Assembly (NCBI RefSeq): GCF_016706325.1
Contig: NZ_JADJJX010000001.1
Span: 806,001-870,000, forward strand
DNA length: 64,000 nt
Source of the DNA: Methanothrix sp.
Lineage (GTDB): Archaea > Halobacteriota > Methanosarcinia > Methanotrichales > Methanotrichaceae
Direction of reading: 5' to 3'
Shown here: in pieces, positions 1-9,168 of the stretch
Position numbering within the stretch: position 1 is the first letter of the stretch
Layout: each line of letters opens with the position of its first letter
Program-made: the position numbers and the translations under genes
Notes under the pieces: model-generated
Seen by the model: only the letters and a program-made list of their open reading frames with translations
Database searches by the model: none
What the model was told of the DNA's origin: nothing

Positions 1-148
1 ATGCGCCCGAAAGCGATGGCAAAGCAGGAGATACCATGCGCCATGCCCTTAGCGGGCGGTTCGAGACGTTATTCAGGCAATAGTTTTAAGAATAATCAGA
101 CTGTATGCTGCTGAAAGTGATCATGAAGGGTAAATAGGAGGTTAAAAG
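1..148 (+). promoter_or_regulatory. Upstream region and ribosome binding site of the S-layer gene
   Basis: No convincing gene lies in these 148 bases. A near-perfect Shine-Dalgarno sequence AGGAGGTT at 136-143 sits six bases before the ATG at 149, one of the strongest in the window and fitting for a highly expressed surface protein. An AT-rich stretch at about 82-98 (TTTTAAGAATAA) could be the TATA region, but this is a guess. A short open frame from base 1 to about 111 has no recognisable product. Confidence 0.55.
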
Positions 149-2242
149 ATGAAGAAATTGACTGCAATTACATTTACATCGATGGTGCTATTATTGGCAA
201 CAGCGATGGCAGTAGGAGCGGTCGACAGTGTCGAGATCCGCGGGAAGGTCGCCACAGAGGGCGCTACCTGGACTGCCGACGACTTTGCCGGCTTCTACTA
301 CGATCTTGATGACAACATCAAGACCGAAGAGTTGACAACAACCTTAACAGATAACAAGCTCGCTGAGCCCAATGGTGTCGTCTACACCACCACCGCTCAG
401 AAGGCAGACTTCGAGTATGAGCCCTGGGGATCCTACAATGTAATCGGCTTCATGGCTGAGAAGTACTTCGCCGGCTACCTTGATACCCCGGATACCACTG
501 ATGATGTCCTCTTCCATGAGTCCAAGGATGAGAACGTCCTCTCCGATGAGCAGGTCCTCCAGATCCTGGTGGATAATGATGATGAGAGAACTCTCACCTC
601 TGGCACACCCCTCGATCTGGAAGAGGGTTATGAGCTGGCCATCTCCGCTATCGATATCGATGGCAACAAGGTCTACCTCGAGCTGCGGAAGGATGGGACA
701 GTTGTGGACAGCAAGGTCATCTCTCCATCCAAAGATGGCGCCACCATGAAGGACAAGACCTACTACTACAAGAAGGATGTCGGCGACTCCAAGGATGTAG
801 TCATCGTCGCTGCTCACTTCAAGAATGCCTTCCGCGGTGCTGACACAAACCTGGCAACTGTTGACGGACTGTGGCAGCTCTCTGACACACCCAAGGATGT
901 CTCTGAGAACACCGAGTACGACAAGATGACCATCCAGACGGTCACCGCCGACACCATCACCATGAACAATGAGGACAACGATATCACCCTCAGCAAGAAC
1001 AAGGATATCACCCTCATGCCCGGCGTCTCCATCAGAACCGCCGATGCTGATGAGCTCAGATACTACATCTACAAGGAGATCACCGAGCCTGGAGTCCATG
1101 AGATAAGGGGCGACGTGGCCACTGGCACTTACACCTGGGATGCTGATAACTTCGCTGGCTTCTACTATGATATCGATGACAACATCAAGACTGAAGAGTT
1201 GACTGCAACCATAACCGGTGAGAACAAACTCTCCGAGCCTAATGGTGTCGTCTATACCACCACCGCTCAGAAGGCAGACTTCGAGTATGAGGCCTGGGGA
1301 TCCTACAATGTGATCGGCTTCATGGCTGAGAAGTACTTCGCCGGCTACCTTGACACCCCGGATACCACTGATGATGTCCTCTTCCATGAGTCCGAGGATG
1401 AGAACGTCCTATCCGATGAGCAGGTCCTCCAGATCCTGGTGGATAATGATGATGAGAGAACTCTCACCTCTGGCACACCCCTCGATCTGGAAGAGGGCTA
1501 TGAGCTGGCCATCTCCGCCATCGATATCGATGGCAACAAGGTCTACCTCGAGCTGCAGAAGGACGGAGTAGTCGTGGACAGCAAGGTCATCTCCCCATCC
1601 AAGACCGGTGCCACCATGAAGGATAAGACCTACTATTACAAGAAGGACATCGGAGACTCCAAGGATGTAGTCATCGTCGCTGCCCACTTCAAGAACGCCT
1701 TCCGCGGTTCTGACACAAACCTGGCAACTGTTGACGGACTGTGGCAGCTCTCTGACACACCCAAGGATGTCTCTGAGAACACCGAGTACGACAAGATGAC
1801 CATCCAGACGGTCACCGCCGACACCATCATCATGAACAACGAGGACAACGATATCACCCTCAGCAAGAACAAGGATATCGTCCTCATGCCCGGCATCTCC
1901 ATCAGAACCGCCGATGCTGATGAGCTCAGATACTACATCTACAAGGAAGCAACCATCAAGGGAGAGGAGGCTGCGCCCACTCCTGTTGAGGACAAGACTG
2001 CTGTAGATGAGACTGAGAAAGAGACTGCTGTAGAGAAGGTCGAGACAGCGGCCGCAGAGGAAGTCAACAAGACAGCAGAGGAAGCCAAAGCTGTTGAAGA
2101 GAAGGCCAAAGAAGAGGTAAAGGCTGAACCCGAGAAGGAAGAGGAGAATAAGACTGCTCCCCAAGCTCCCGGATTTAGCAGCATCTTCGCTCTGACTGGC
2201 CTTCTGGCTGTAGCTTACCTCGTTCTGAGCAGGAGAGACTGA
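149..2242 (+). CDS. Major S-layer protein with two tandem S-layer duplication domains and PGF-CTERM tail
   Basis: This is a surface-layer protein forming the cell or filament coat. A signal peptide (residues 1-24) is followed by two copies of a roughly 285-residue domain, about residues 28-310 and 317-600. They are nearly identical to each other (for example DDFAGFYYDLDDNIKTEEL versus DNFAGFYYDIDDNIKTEEL) and match the S-layer duplication domain (DUF1608/TIGR01567) known from Methanosarcina. A low-complexity Glu/Lys/Ala/Thr stretch (about 605-668) probably spans the cell envelope. The end APGFSSIFALTGLLAVAYL plus a basic tail is a PGF-CTERM signal, which archaeosortase A is known to process. 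The ATG at 149 is fixed by the strong ribosome binding site. Long identical DNA stretches between the two halves suggest recent duplication or gene conversion. Confidence 0.93.
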   Translation: MKKLTAITFTSMVLLLATAMAVGAVDSVEIRGKVATEGATWTADDFAGFYYDLDDNIKTEELTTTLTDNKLAEPNGVVYTTTAQKADFEYEPWGSYNVIGFMAEKYFAGYLDTPDTTDDVLFHESKDENVLSDEQVLQILVDNDDERTLTSGTPLDLEEGYELAISAIDIDGNKVYLELRKDGTVVDSKVISPSKDGATMKDKTYYYKKDVGDSKDVVIVAAHFKNAFRGADTNLATVDGLWQLSDTPKDVSENTEYDKMTIQTVTADTITMNNEDNDITLSKNKDITLMPGVSIRTADADELRYYIYKEITEPGVHEIRGDVATGTYTWDADNFAGFYYDIDDNIKTEELTATITGENKLSEPNGVVYTTTAQKADFEYEAWGSYNVIGFMAEKYFAGYLDTPDTTDDVLFHESEDENVLSDEQVLQILVDNDDERTLTSGTPLDLEEGYELAISAIDIDGNKVYLELQKDGVVVDSKVISPSKTGATMKDKTYYYKKDIGDSKDVVIVAAHFKNAFRGSDTNLATVDGLWQLSDTPKDVSENTEYDKMTIQTVTADTIIMNNEDNDITLSKNKDIVLMPGISIRTADADELRYYIYKEATIKGEEAAPTPVEDKTAVDETEKETAVEKVETAAAEEVNKTAEEAKAVEEKAKEEVKAEPEKEEENKTAPQAPGFSSIFALTGLLAVAYLVLSRRD

Positions 2243-2254
2243 AAGACCAAGTAG

Positions 2255-2291
2255 CTGGAGGGCTTAGGCTCTCCAGAACTATTCCTTTTTT
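2255..2291 (+). terminator. Hairpin plus T-run after the S-layer gene
   Basis: CTGGAG (2255-2260) and CTCCAG (2271-2276) form a six-base stem, followed ten bases later by a run of six T (2286-2291) and further T-rich sequence. This fits a transcription terminator for the S-layer gene just upstream. Nothing else is seen up to the next gene at 2495. Confidence 0.55.
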
Positions 2292-2494
2292 GTAGTATTT
2301 TATTCCACAAATCATCATCCTGATCTTCAAAATCCCCTCTCGTCTCTATTATGCCCTGACATATTATGCCTTGCCTCTATTAAATCGGTCTGTACAACCA
2401 GTTTGAAGGAGAGTTGCGGGATGGCTGGGGCAGGACGAATAAGTATTACATCTGGCAGCGCCATATATTCAAGCAAATTATATGGTGATACGAC

Positions 2495-3538
2495 ATGCAA
2501 AATCCTATGCAAAATTCCAAACAGAACATTCGAGAGGCCCAATTCTGGAAGAGGCTCGAGCAGGATTCGGAGGATGTGAAGTGCAGCCTCTGCCACCAGA
2601 ACTGCCGCATCCGCTCCGGCAAGAGGGGGATATGCTCTGTGCGGGAGAATCAAGCGGGAAAGCTGATGACACTGGTCTATGGGAACCTCATCGCCGCCAA
2701 TGAGGATCCCATAGAGAAGAAGCCACTCTTTCATTTCCTTCCCGGCAGCCTGGCCTACTCCATAGCCACTGTAGGCTGCAACTTCCGCTGTCTGCACTGC
2801 CAGAACGCAGATATCTCCCAGCTTCCTCAGGAGGGGGGGAGGATACCAGACAACTATGTTCCCCCGGAGGAGGTGGTGGCGGAGGCGGTCTCGCGGGGCT
2901 GCCAGTCCATCGCTTACACCTACACCGAGCCCACGATCTTCTTCGAGTATGCTTACGATGTGGCAGTACTTGCTCATTCCTCTGAACTGCGCAATGTCTT
3001 TGTCAGCAACGGCTACATCGGCCAGGATGCTGCAGACAAGATCATTCCCCTCCTTGACGGCATCAACATCGACCTTAAGGGAGACGATGAGTTCTATCGC
3101 AAGGTGTGCAGGGCAAAGCTGGAGCCGGTGAAGGGCAACATAGAGAGGTTCTGGCGGGCAGGGGTCTGGGTGGAGGTGACAACCCTTGTCATCCCCGGCT
3201 ATAATGATTCAGTTGAGGTGCTGACCGATATCGCCCAGTTCCTGGCCGGGATCAGCCAGGATATCCCCTGGCATGTCTCCGCCTTCTATCCCACCTACAA
3301 GCTGCGGGATGCTCCTCCCACCGGAATGGAATCGATGAGAAGAGCAATTGATATCGGCAGGAGGGCAGGACTGAAATACGTCTACCCGGGCAACGTCAGG
3401 GGGGAGAGCGAGAGCACCATCTGCCCGAGCTGCGGCTTCTTGCTCGTCGAAAGGGGCGGGCACAGGGTGATGAAAAACTCAGTGGTCGAGGGGGGCTGCC
3501 CTCAGTGCAAGACTGCTGTGGCGGGAGTGTGGTCCTGA
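2495..3538 (+). CDS. amrS: AmmeMemoRadiSam system radical SAM enzyme (AmrS), PflA-like
   Basis: This is a radical S-adenosylmethionine protein. The cluster motif CNFRCLHCQN places the three iron-sulfur cysteines at residues 95, 99 and 102. Extra cysteine pairs occur at the N terminus (C30, C33, C37, C47) and C terminus (CPSC, CPQC), as in the family formerly called pyruvate-formate-lyase-activating-like and now AmmeMemoRadiSam rS. The family is expected to work with AMMECR1 and MEMO proteins; neither is in this window. At 347 residues its length is normal. The chosen ATG has no strong ribosome binding site. The true substrate is not known from sequence. Confidence 0.85.
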   Translation: MQNPMQNSKQNIREAQFWKRLEQDSEDVKCSLCHQNCRIRSGKRGICSVRENQAGKLMTLVYGNLIAANEDPIEKKPLFHFLPGSLAYSIATVGCNFRCLHCQNADISQLPQEGGRIPDNYVPPEEVVAEAVSRGCQSIAYTYTEPTIFFEYAYDVAVLAHSSELRNVFVSNGYIGQDAADKIIPLLDGINIDLKGDDEFYRKVCRAKLEPVKGNIERFWRAGVWVEVTTLVIPGYNDSVEVLTDIAQFLAGISQDIPWHVSAFYPTYKLRDAPPTGMESMRRAIDIGRRAGLKYVYPGNVRGESESTICPSCGFLLVERGGHRVMKNSVVEGGCPQCKTAVAGVWS

Positions 3539-3599
3539 CGGAGATCGTCTGCTCCTGACAGAGATCTTTAATAGCTGAGAAGACCGACCTTCAGATCAT

Positions 3600-4805
3600 A
3601 TGCCATTTTGCTCTGTAGAGGAGGCGATAGCAGATATCCGTGCCGGTCGCTTCATAATAATACTGGATGACGAGAACCGGGAGAACGAGGGAGATCTGAT
3701 GATGGCGGCGGAGATGGTCACCCCGGAGGCGATCAACTTCATGGCTCGTTTTGGCCGGGGACTGATCTGCATGCCCATGACTGCTCAACGCCTTCGCGAG
3801 CTGGACATCCCCCTCATGACCAGCCGGAACACCGAGCCCATGGGCACTGCCTTCACTGTATCGGTGGATGCCAGGATCAATACCACCACTGGCATCTCTG
3901 CATTCGACCGGGCGACGACTGTCCATGTCCTGATCGATCCCCAGACCAGGCGGAGCGACCTTGTCACCCCGGGCCATCTCTTCCCCCTTCAGGCCAAGGA
4001 AGGGGGGGTGCTGCAGCGCACCGGGCATACAGAGGCCTGTGTCGATCTGGCCCGGCTGGCGGGGCTCCAGCCGGCCGGGGTGATTGTGGAGATCATGAAC
4101 GATGACGGCACCATGGCCCGGCTCCCACAGCTCGAGCTCTTCGCCCGGGAGCACGGCCTGAAGATGCTGACCATCGAGAGCCTGATCCGCCACAGGATGC
4201 AGTATGAGAAGCTGGTCAGCAGGATATCCGAGGTGAGCATGCCGACTGCTTATGGCAACTTCACCGCCATAGGCTATGAGTCCGTCCTGGACGGCCAGTG
4301 CCACGTCGCCCTGGTGGCCGGGGACCCCACCAGCCCTGATGCCCTGGTCCGGGTCCACTCCGAGTGCCTTACTGGCGATGTCTTCTTCTCCAAAAGATGC
4401 GACTGCGGCGAGCAGCTCCGCCGGGCCATGCAGCTTATAAGCGAGAACGGAGATGGCGTTCTCCTCTATATGCGCCAGGAGGGAAGGGGCATTGGCCTCG
4501 CCAATAAATTGAGAGCATATGCCCTGCAGGACAGGGGCTCGGATACAGTGGAGGCCAACCACCGGCTGGGCTATCCAGCAGACCTCAGGGACTATGGCAT
4601 CGGTGCTCAGATCCTGGTCGATCTGGGAATAAAGGAGATCCGCCTTCTGACCAACAACCCGCGCAAGGTCATCGGCCTGGAGGGATACGGCCTGAAGATA
4701 GCAGAAAGGGTGCCCTTAGAGGTCGAGCCCAATAGCATCAACCGCCGCTACCTGGAGACGAAGAGGGATAAAATGAATCATCTCCTGCTGCAGGATGAGG
4801 GATAG
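3600..4805 (+). CDS. ribBA: Bifunctional 3,4-dihydroxy-2-butanone 4-phosphate synthase / GTP cyclohydrolase II
   Basis: Both entry enzymes of riboflavin synthesis are in one chain. Residues 1-200 are the RibB domain, with the acidic active-site loop DDENRENEGDL (23-33) and GHTEACVDLARLAGL. Residues about 205-400 are GTP cyclohydrolase II, with the zinc site HSECLTGD...KRCDCGEQ (cysteines near 254, 265, 267) and MRQEGRGIGL, then RLLTNNPRKV. RibB makes the four-carbon unit from ribulose 5-phosphate; RibA opens GTP. The fused RibBA form is typical of bacteria, whereas archaea usually carry RibB alone and make the pyrimidine with ArfA (GTP cyclohydrolase III). This suggests acquisition from bacteria. 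The ATG lies about 35 bases after a TATA-like TTTAATA. Confidence 0.93.
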   Translation: MPFCSVEEAIADIRAGRFIIILDDENRENEGDLMMAAEMVTPEAINFMARFGRGLICMPMTAQRLRELDIPLMTSRNTEPMGTAFTVSVDARINTTTGISAFDRATTVHVLIDPQTRRSDLVTPGHLFPLQAKEGGVLQRTGHTEACVDLARLAGLQPAGVIVEIMNDDGTMARLPQLELFAREHGLKMLTIESLIRHRMQYEKLVSRISEVSMPTAYGNFTAIGYESVLDGQCHVALVAGDPTSPDALVRVHSECLTGDVFFSKRCDCGEQLRRAMQLISENGDGVLLYMRQEGRGIGLANKLRAYALQDRGSDTVEANHRLGYPADLRDYGIGAQILVDLGIKEIRLLTNNPRKVIGLEGYGLKIAERVPLEVEPNSINRRYLETKRDKMNHLLLQDEG

Positions 4806-4919
4806 CAAAAAAGAGAAGAAGAGGAGGTTGAGGCAGGACCAAGCATGCCCAAAGGATGCTCTCTGCAGGGCATTAAATGATTTTTCGGAGGCCTCTGAAG
4901 CAATCAGGAACTTCTGCCC

Positions 4920-5435
4920 TCAATCGATGGTTATCCTCTTGCGAACGAGGACGGAGAGCTTGGGGAGGGTGATCTGCAGAACGCCGTTATTCAGCGTCGC
5001 CCGCGCCTCTTCAGCCTTGATGCTCGCCGGCAGGAGCACCCTTCGCTCAAAGCGGGTGTAGGTCCTCTCCCGGCGGTGGTAGTCCTGCTCGTCCACCTCC
5101 GACTGACTCTTTCTCTGCGCCGAGACCCGCAGCTCTTCATCTGCTACTGAGATATCAATATCCTCCTTCTCCACTCCGGGCATATCCATGGTCACGACCA
5201 CTGCATCCTCTGTCTCATGGACATCGGCCAGGGGCTTCATCACCCCCTTATTCAGTATCAGGCCCTCCCCCTCCTCAGTGAGATCGCCCATGCGCTTCTG
5301 TATCCGCGCCATCTCATCGGTATACCTGGACCCTAGGGCATCCAGGCCCAGCTCCTCCATCAGTTTATTCATTCTGATCTGCAGCTTTCGCAATTCTTCT
5401 GCCGGAATCAATCCTGCGGTCATCCTAAACACCAT
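4920..5435 (-). CDS. Hsp20/alpha-crystallin small heat shock protein
   Basis: This is a small heat shock chaperone. A helical N-terminal part (about 60 residues) precedes an alpha-crystallin domain: DVHETEDAVVVTMDMPGVEKEDIDI, then beta strands ending in LNNGVLQITLPK, the conserved GVLxITLPK-type motif. The C terminus is short. I start it at the ATG ending at 5435 because TTTAAG at about 5461-5466 would place transcription start almost at this codon (leaderless). The ATG ending at 5423 (protein starting MTAGLIP) is an alternative. It converges on ribBA, and its promoter overlaps the end of tsr3. Confidence 0.88.
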   Translation of the reverse strand: MVFRMTAGLIPAEELRKLQIRMNKLMEELGLDALGSRYTDEMARIQKRMGDLTEEGEGLILNKGVMKPLADVHETEDAVVVTMDMPGVEKEDIDISVADEELRVSAQRKSQSEVDEQDYHRRERTYTRFERRVLLPASIKAEEARATLNNGVLQITLPKLSVLVRKRITID

Positions 5436-5463
5436 AACATAATGGGTTTTTTGGCACTTAAAT

Positions 5464-5955
5464 CTATTCCGACATGTACTCACTCTGAATCCTGATCACC
5501 TCAGCCGAGTCCCTGGCTGCAGCATACTCAAGCAGAGGCTCATAGTTCAGCTCCAGGAATACATGCCCCCAACTGAACTTGGATAGGATCTGCTCTGCCT
5601 GGCTCCTCCTCCCCAGGATGACCAGTCCCGCTGCCAGGGCCTCGACGGTAGAGAGCTTGAAGGGCTTTCCCCAGTTCACCGGGTTGGCAGCCAGAAGATA
5701 GGGCAGGGCCCTCTCCTGCAGCCTGATCCGGGAGAATAGATCCTCTGCATGTGCCCAACTGCAGTCCAGTGCCGCCAGACCGCGAGCTGAACGATCCTCT
5801 GGGGAGAGGGCTTTCTCAGAGAACGGGCTGAGGACGATATACGGTCGAAGCTGATTTACATTGTGGGTCAGCCGCGCCAGATGGAAGCGGGCCAGCTTCT
5901 TTCCCGAGCACTTCCGGGGGTCGCACTGATTGGCATGATAGATCACAAGTTCCAT
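5464..5955 (-). CDS. tsr3: Tsr3-type rRNA aminocarboxypropyltransferase (DUF367)
   Basis: The 163-residue protein matches the archaeal/eukaryotic Tsr3 family, which transfers the 3-amino-3-carboxypropyl group of S-adenosylmethionine to a modified uridine in small-subunit rRNA. Visible hallmarks are an N-terminal YHANQCDPRKCSGKKLA segment, LDCSWA near residue 68 and LLAANPVNWGKPFKLSTVEA in the second half. Length is normal for archaea. The ATG is preceded by a divergent spacer of 76 bases toward valS. Confidence 0.88.
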   Translation of the reverse strand: MELVIYHANQCDPRKCSGKKLARFHLARLTHNVNQLRPYIVLSPFSEKALSPEDRSARGLAALDCSWAHAEDLFSRIRLQERALPYLLAANPVNWGKPFKLSTVEALAAGLVILGRRSQAEQILSKFSWGHVFLELNYEPLLEYAAARDSAEVIRIQSEYMSE

Positions 5956-6031
5956 TGATGGGTGAAAACTACCGATAATCCTATTAACATTGTGTCCAAC
6001 CCCCTAACAGCCAATAGCAGGGAGCCATTTG

Positions 6032-8608
6032 ATGAGTGAGCTGTCCAAAGAGTACAACTTCAAGCAGGTAGAAGAGAAATGGGAGCAGAGCTGGGATAGT
6101 TCCATCTATTATTTTGATTGGGAGTCGGAGAAGCCCCAGTATATCATCGACACCCCTCCTCCCTATCCCACAGGAGACTTCCATATAGGCAATGCTCTCA
6201 ACTGGTGCTACATAGACTTCGCTGCCCGTTACAAGCGCATGCGAGGCTACAATGTGATGTTCCCTCAGGGCTGGGATTGCCACGGCCTGCCCACTGAGGT
6301 GAAGGTGGAGCAGATAAATCACATCACCAAAAACCAGGTTCCCAGAGCGGAGTTCAGGCGGCTCTGCGAGAAATTGACTGAGGAGGCGATCGATCGTTTC
6401 CATAAGTCCATGGGACGGCTGGGGCTGTCCATAGACTGGTCAAATGAGTATGCCACCATGAAGCCGGAGTATTATGTCAAGACCCAGGCCTCATTTGTGC
6501 GCATGTACCGGAAGGGGCAGATCTACCGGGAGGAGCATCCGGTGAACTGGTGCCCCCGCTGCGGCACAGCAATTGCCCTGGCCGAGGTGGAGTACGACTC
6601 CCGCACCTCGACATTGAATTATATGCACTTTCAGGCCGGTGAGGGCGAGATCGAGATCGCCACCTCCCGACCTGAGCTCCTGCCCGCCTGCGTGGCGGTA
6701 GCAGCTCATCCCGAGGACCTGCGCTATCAAAAATACATCGGCAGGAGCGTCAAGGTACCAATATTCGATTATCAGGTGCCGGTTATAGCCGATCCGGCGG
6801 TGGACTCGAGCTTCGGCTCGGGCCTGGTCATGATCTGCACCTTCGGAGATAAGCAGGATGTCAGATGGTGGATGGAGCATCATCTCCCCCTCCGCCAGGC
6901 AATAGATCGCAGCGGCAGGATGATGCCGATCGCCGGCCCCTACTCCGGCCTGACTGTGGAGGAGACGAAGGATAGGATCACCCGTGACCTGACCGATCAG
7001 GGCGTGATCTTCAAGCATGAGCCCTTAGAGCAGAACATTGGCCTCTGCTGGCGCTGCAAGACCCCCATTGAGATCCTCTCTGAGCCGCAGTGGTTCGTCA
7101 GGATCGATTCCCCGGCGATAAAAGAGATGGCTGAGCAGATAGAGTGGGTCCCTCCCCACATGAGGGTCCGGCTGGAGAACTGGGCTGACTCCATGGAGTG
7201 GGACTGGTGTATATCCAGGCAGAGGATCTTCGCCACCCCCATACCCGCCTGGTACTGCTGCCACTGCCATGAGGCCCTGGTGGCAGAGGAGGAGTGGCTT
7301 CCCCTGGACCCCAATCAGACCTCGCCTCCGGAAAGATGCAGATGTGGCAGCTCAGAGTTCATCCCGGAGCAGGATGTTCTGGATACCTGGATGGACAGCT
7401 CCATCTCTGCTCTGGCTGTTGCCGGCTGGCCGGACCGGGCTGATCTGCGCATGCCCACCCAGCTCCGCCCCCAGGGGCATGATATCATTCGCACCTGGGC
7501 CTTCTACACCATCCAGCGGACAGAAGCCCTGGAAGGGATCCGGCCCTGGGACACCATTCTGATCAACGGCATGGCACTGGGCGAGGACGGCCATAAGATG
7601 TCCAAATCCCTGAACAACTTCATCCGCCCAGAGGAGGTCTTCGAGAGAAACGGGGCTGATGCCCTCCGCCAGTGGGCGGCGATAGGCGGCAGCCCGGGAA
7701 ATGATATCCCGTTCCAGTGGAAGGAGATAACAGCCGCCAGCAGATTCCAGCAGAAGATCTGGTCCATATTCCGCTTCTCCCTCCCCCTGATCGCCTCAAC
7801 TGACGCCCCCCCCGGGCAGGTTGACGGCTGGCTCTCAGCAGAGCTGGATCAACTGATCACAAAGACCACAGAGGCCATGGACAGGTTTCAGTTCGATGAG
7901 GCCCTGAAGGCCATCCGGGCCTTTGCCTGGGATGTACTGGCTGACAACTACATCGAGCTGGTCAAGGCCCGGCTCTACGGCGAGGATGGGGCCCAGAGAA
8001 GGGCGGCCCAGAACACCCTTTTCACCGCCCTGGAGACGCTCGCCCGGCTCATGGCCCCCTTCACCCCCTTCCTCTCCGAGGAGATCTATCACACCCTCAC
8101 AGGCCAGAGCGTTCATGTGCAGAGCTGGCCGGTGGCCCGGGGATGGCCGGCGAATGAGGCGGGCAGAGCGATAAAAGAGGTGGCGGCAACTATACGCCGC
8201 TATAAGGCAGAGAAGGGCATGGCTCTCAACTCCCCGCTGCCCGGAATTGTGGTCTATTCCGATCTCGATCTGGAGACGGCAGACCTGGCCGGGGTGGCCA
8301 ACTCACCTGTGGAGAGCAGGGTGGGAAGCCCCTCCCTGGAGATGAAGCCCGTGGCAGTCAAGCCGCAGATGAAGGTCATAGGCCCCCGGTTCAAGGATAC
8401 GAGCCAGCGCATCATCGCCGCCCTGATGAGCATGGATCCGGCTGATGTCGCCCGCCAGAGGGAGGCAGGATCGATACGGATTGATCTGGATGGCGAGGCC
8501 ATCCAGCTCCCCCCTGAGGGGGTGGAGGTGGAGGTTCAGACCCTCTCCGCCGGCGAGGCAGTCGATATACTCAGGACCAAAGAGGCCACAGTGCTGGTTC
8601 GAAGATGA
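6032..8608 (+). CDS. valS: Valyl-tRNA synthetase
   Basis: This class I aminoacyl-tRNA synthetase charges tRNA-Val. The HIGH-type motif is present in PPYPTGDFHIGNALNW, and the KMSKS loop is in EDGHKMSKSLNNF. An editing domain (CP1) lies between, with zinc-binding pairs such as CPRCG, CWRC and CCHC/CRC. The C-terminal anticodon-binding domain runs to the end; there is no long coiled coil, as usual for archaeal ValS. I use the ATG at 6032, preceded by GCAGGGAG, rather than the TTG three bases earlier. The gene overlaps the next one by four bases (ATGA), so it leads a probable operon. Confidence 0.96.
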   Translation: MSELSKEYNFKQVEEKWEQSWDSSIYYFDWESEKPQYIIDTPPPYPTGDFHIGNALNWCYIDFAARYKRMRGYNVMFPQGWDCHGLPTEVKVEQINHITKNQVPRAEFRRLCEKLTEEAIDRFHKSMGRLGLSIDWSNEYATMKPEYYVKTQASFVRMYRKGQIYREEHPVNWCPRCGTAIALAEVEYDSRTSTLNYMHFQAGEGEIEIATSRPELLPACVAVAAHPEDLRYQKYIGRSVKVPIFDYQVPVIADPAVDSSFGSGLVMICTFGDKQDVRWWMEHHLPLRQAIDRSGRMMPIAGPYSGLTVEETKDRITRDLTDQGVIFKHEPLEQNIGLCWRCKTPIEILSEPQWFVRIDSPAIKEMAEQIEWVPPHMRVRLENWADSMEWDWCISRQRIFATPIPAWYCCHCHEALVAEEEWLPLDPNQTSPPERCRCGSSEFIPEQDVLDTWMDSSISALAVAGWPDRADLRMPTQLRPQGHDIIRTWAFYTIQRTEALEGIRPWDTILINGMALGEDGHKMSKSLNNFIRPEEVFERNGADALRQWAAIGGSPGNDIPFQWKEITAASRFQQKIWSIFRFSLPLIASTDAPPGQVDGWLSAELDQLITKTTEAMDRFQFDEALKAIRAFAWDVLADNYIELVKARLYGEDGAQRRAAQNTLFTALETLARLMAPFTPFLSEEIYHTLTGQSVHVQSWPVARGWPANEAGRAIKEVAATIRRYKAEKGMALNSPLPGIVVYSDLDLETADLAGVANSPVESRVGSPSLEMKPVAVKPQMKVIGPRFKDTSQRIIAALMSMDPADVARQREAGSIRIDLDGEAIQLPPEGVEVEVQTLSAGEAVDILRTKEATVLVRR

Positions 8609-9168
8609 TCGAGGTGGAGGTCAAAGCCCGGGCAGAGGAGGGGACAAGGGAGAGGATAGCCTCTCTGGGGGCCACGCCCCTCCAGGTGGAAAACCACCTT
8701 GACCTCTATTTCAATTCACCTTTAAGGGACCTCAGGACCAGCGATGAGGCGCTGAGAATCCGCATCAAGGAGGATGGGGCCCGGCTCACCTATAAGGGCC
8801 CCAGGCTCGATCAGAAGACCAAGTCCCGCCAGGAGCTGACGGTCAAGATCGATGATCCCGTCCGGATGGGGGAGATCCTCTCCCTCCTGGGATTTGTCCC
8901 CTCAGCAGAGCTGCGCAAGAAGAGGACGAAATACTCCTATCAGGGAATGGTCATCGCCCTGGATGAGGTGGAGGGCCTGGGCTGCTTTCTGGAGGTGGAG
9001 GCCCGGGGAGGGGAGGACTGGGAGAGAGAGAGGGAGCAGGTCCTATCGGTGCTGGAGCAGCTGGGACTGGGAGAGACCAGCCGCTGCTCCTACCTGGAGC
9101 TGCTGGAGGAGAAGAAGGGCAAGAGCCGGTCCGGGAAGGACGGAGGGGAGACGGTATCAGGCCCATGA
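8605..9168 (+). CDS. CYTH domain protein (class IV adenylate cyclase / thiamine triphosphatase-like)
   Basis: The start MIEVEVKARA is the ExExK signature of the CYTH superfamily, which binds organic triphosphates in a beta tunnel with divalent metal. Further charged strand motifs follow: LRIRIKEDGARLTYKGPR and ALDEVEGLGCFLEVE. Annotated archaeal relatives are called class IV adenylate cyclases (CyaB), but many may act on other triphosphates or inorganic polyphosphate, so the reaction is uncertain. It overlaps valS by four bases and the protease gene downstream by four bases. The C-terminal 20 residues are charged and probably disordered. Confidence 0.88.
   Translation: MIEVEVKARAEEGTRERIASLGATPLQVENHLDLYFNSPLRDLRTSDEALRIRIKEDGARLTYKGPRLDQKTKSRQELTVKIDDPVRMGEILSLLGFVPSAELRKKRTKYSYQGMVIALDEVEGLGCFLEVEARGGEDWEREREQVLSVLEQLGLGETSRCSYLELLEEKKGKSRSGKDGGETVSGP

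Noticed and set aside
1..148. tRNA-like GGTTCGAGAC near base 57
   Set aside because: The flanking bases do not pair as a T-arm and no acceptor stem can be drawn.
4795..5061. Plus-strand open frame of 88 codons after ribBA
   Set aside because: It runs antisense through the clear Hsp20 gene and has no family signature.
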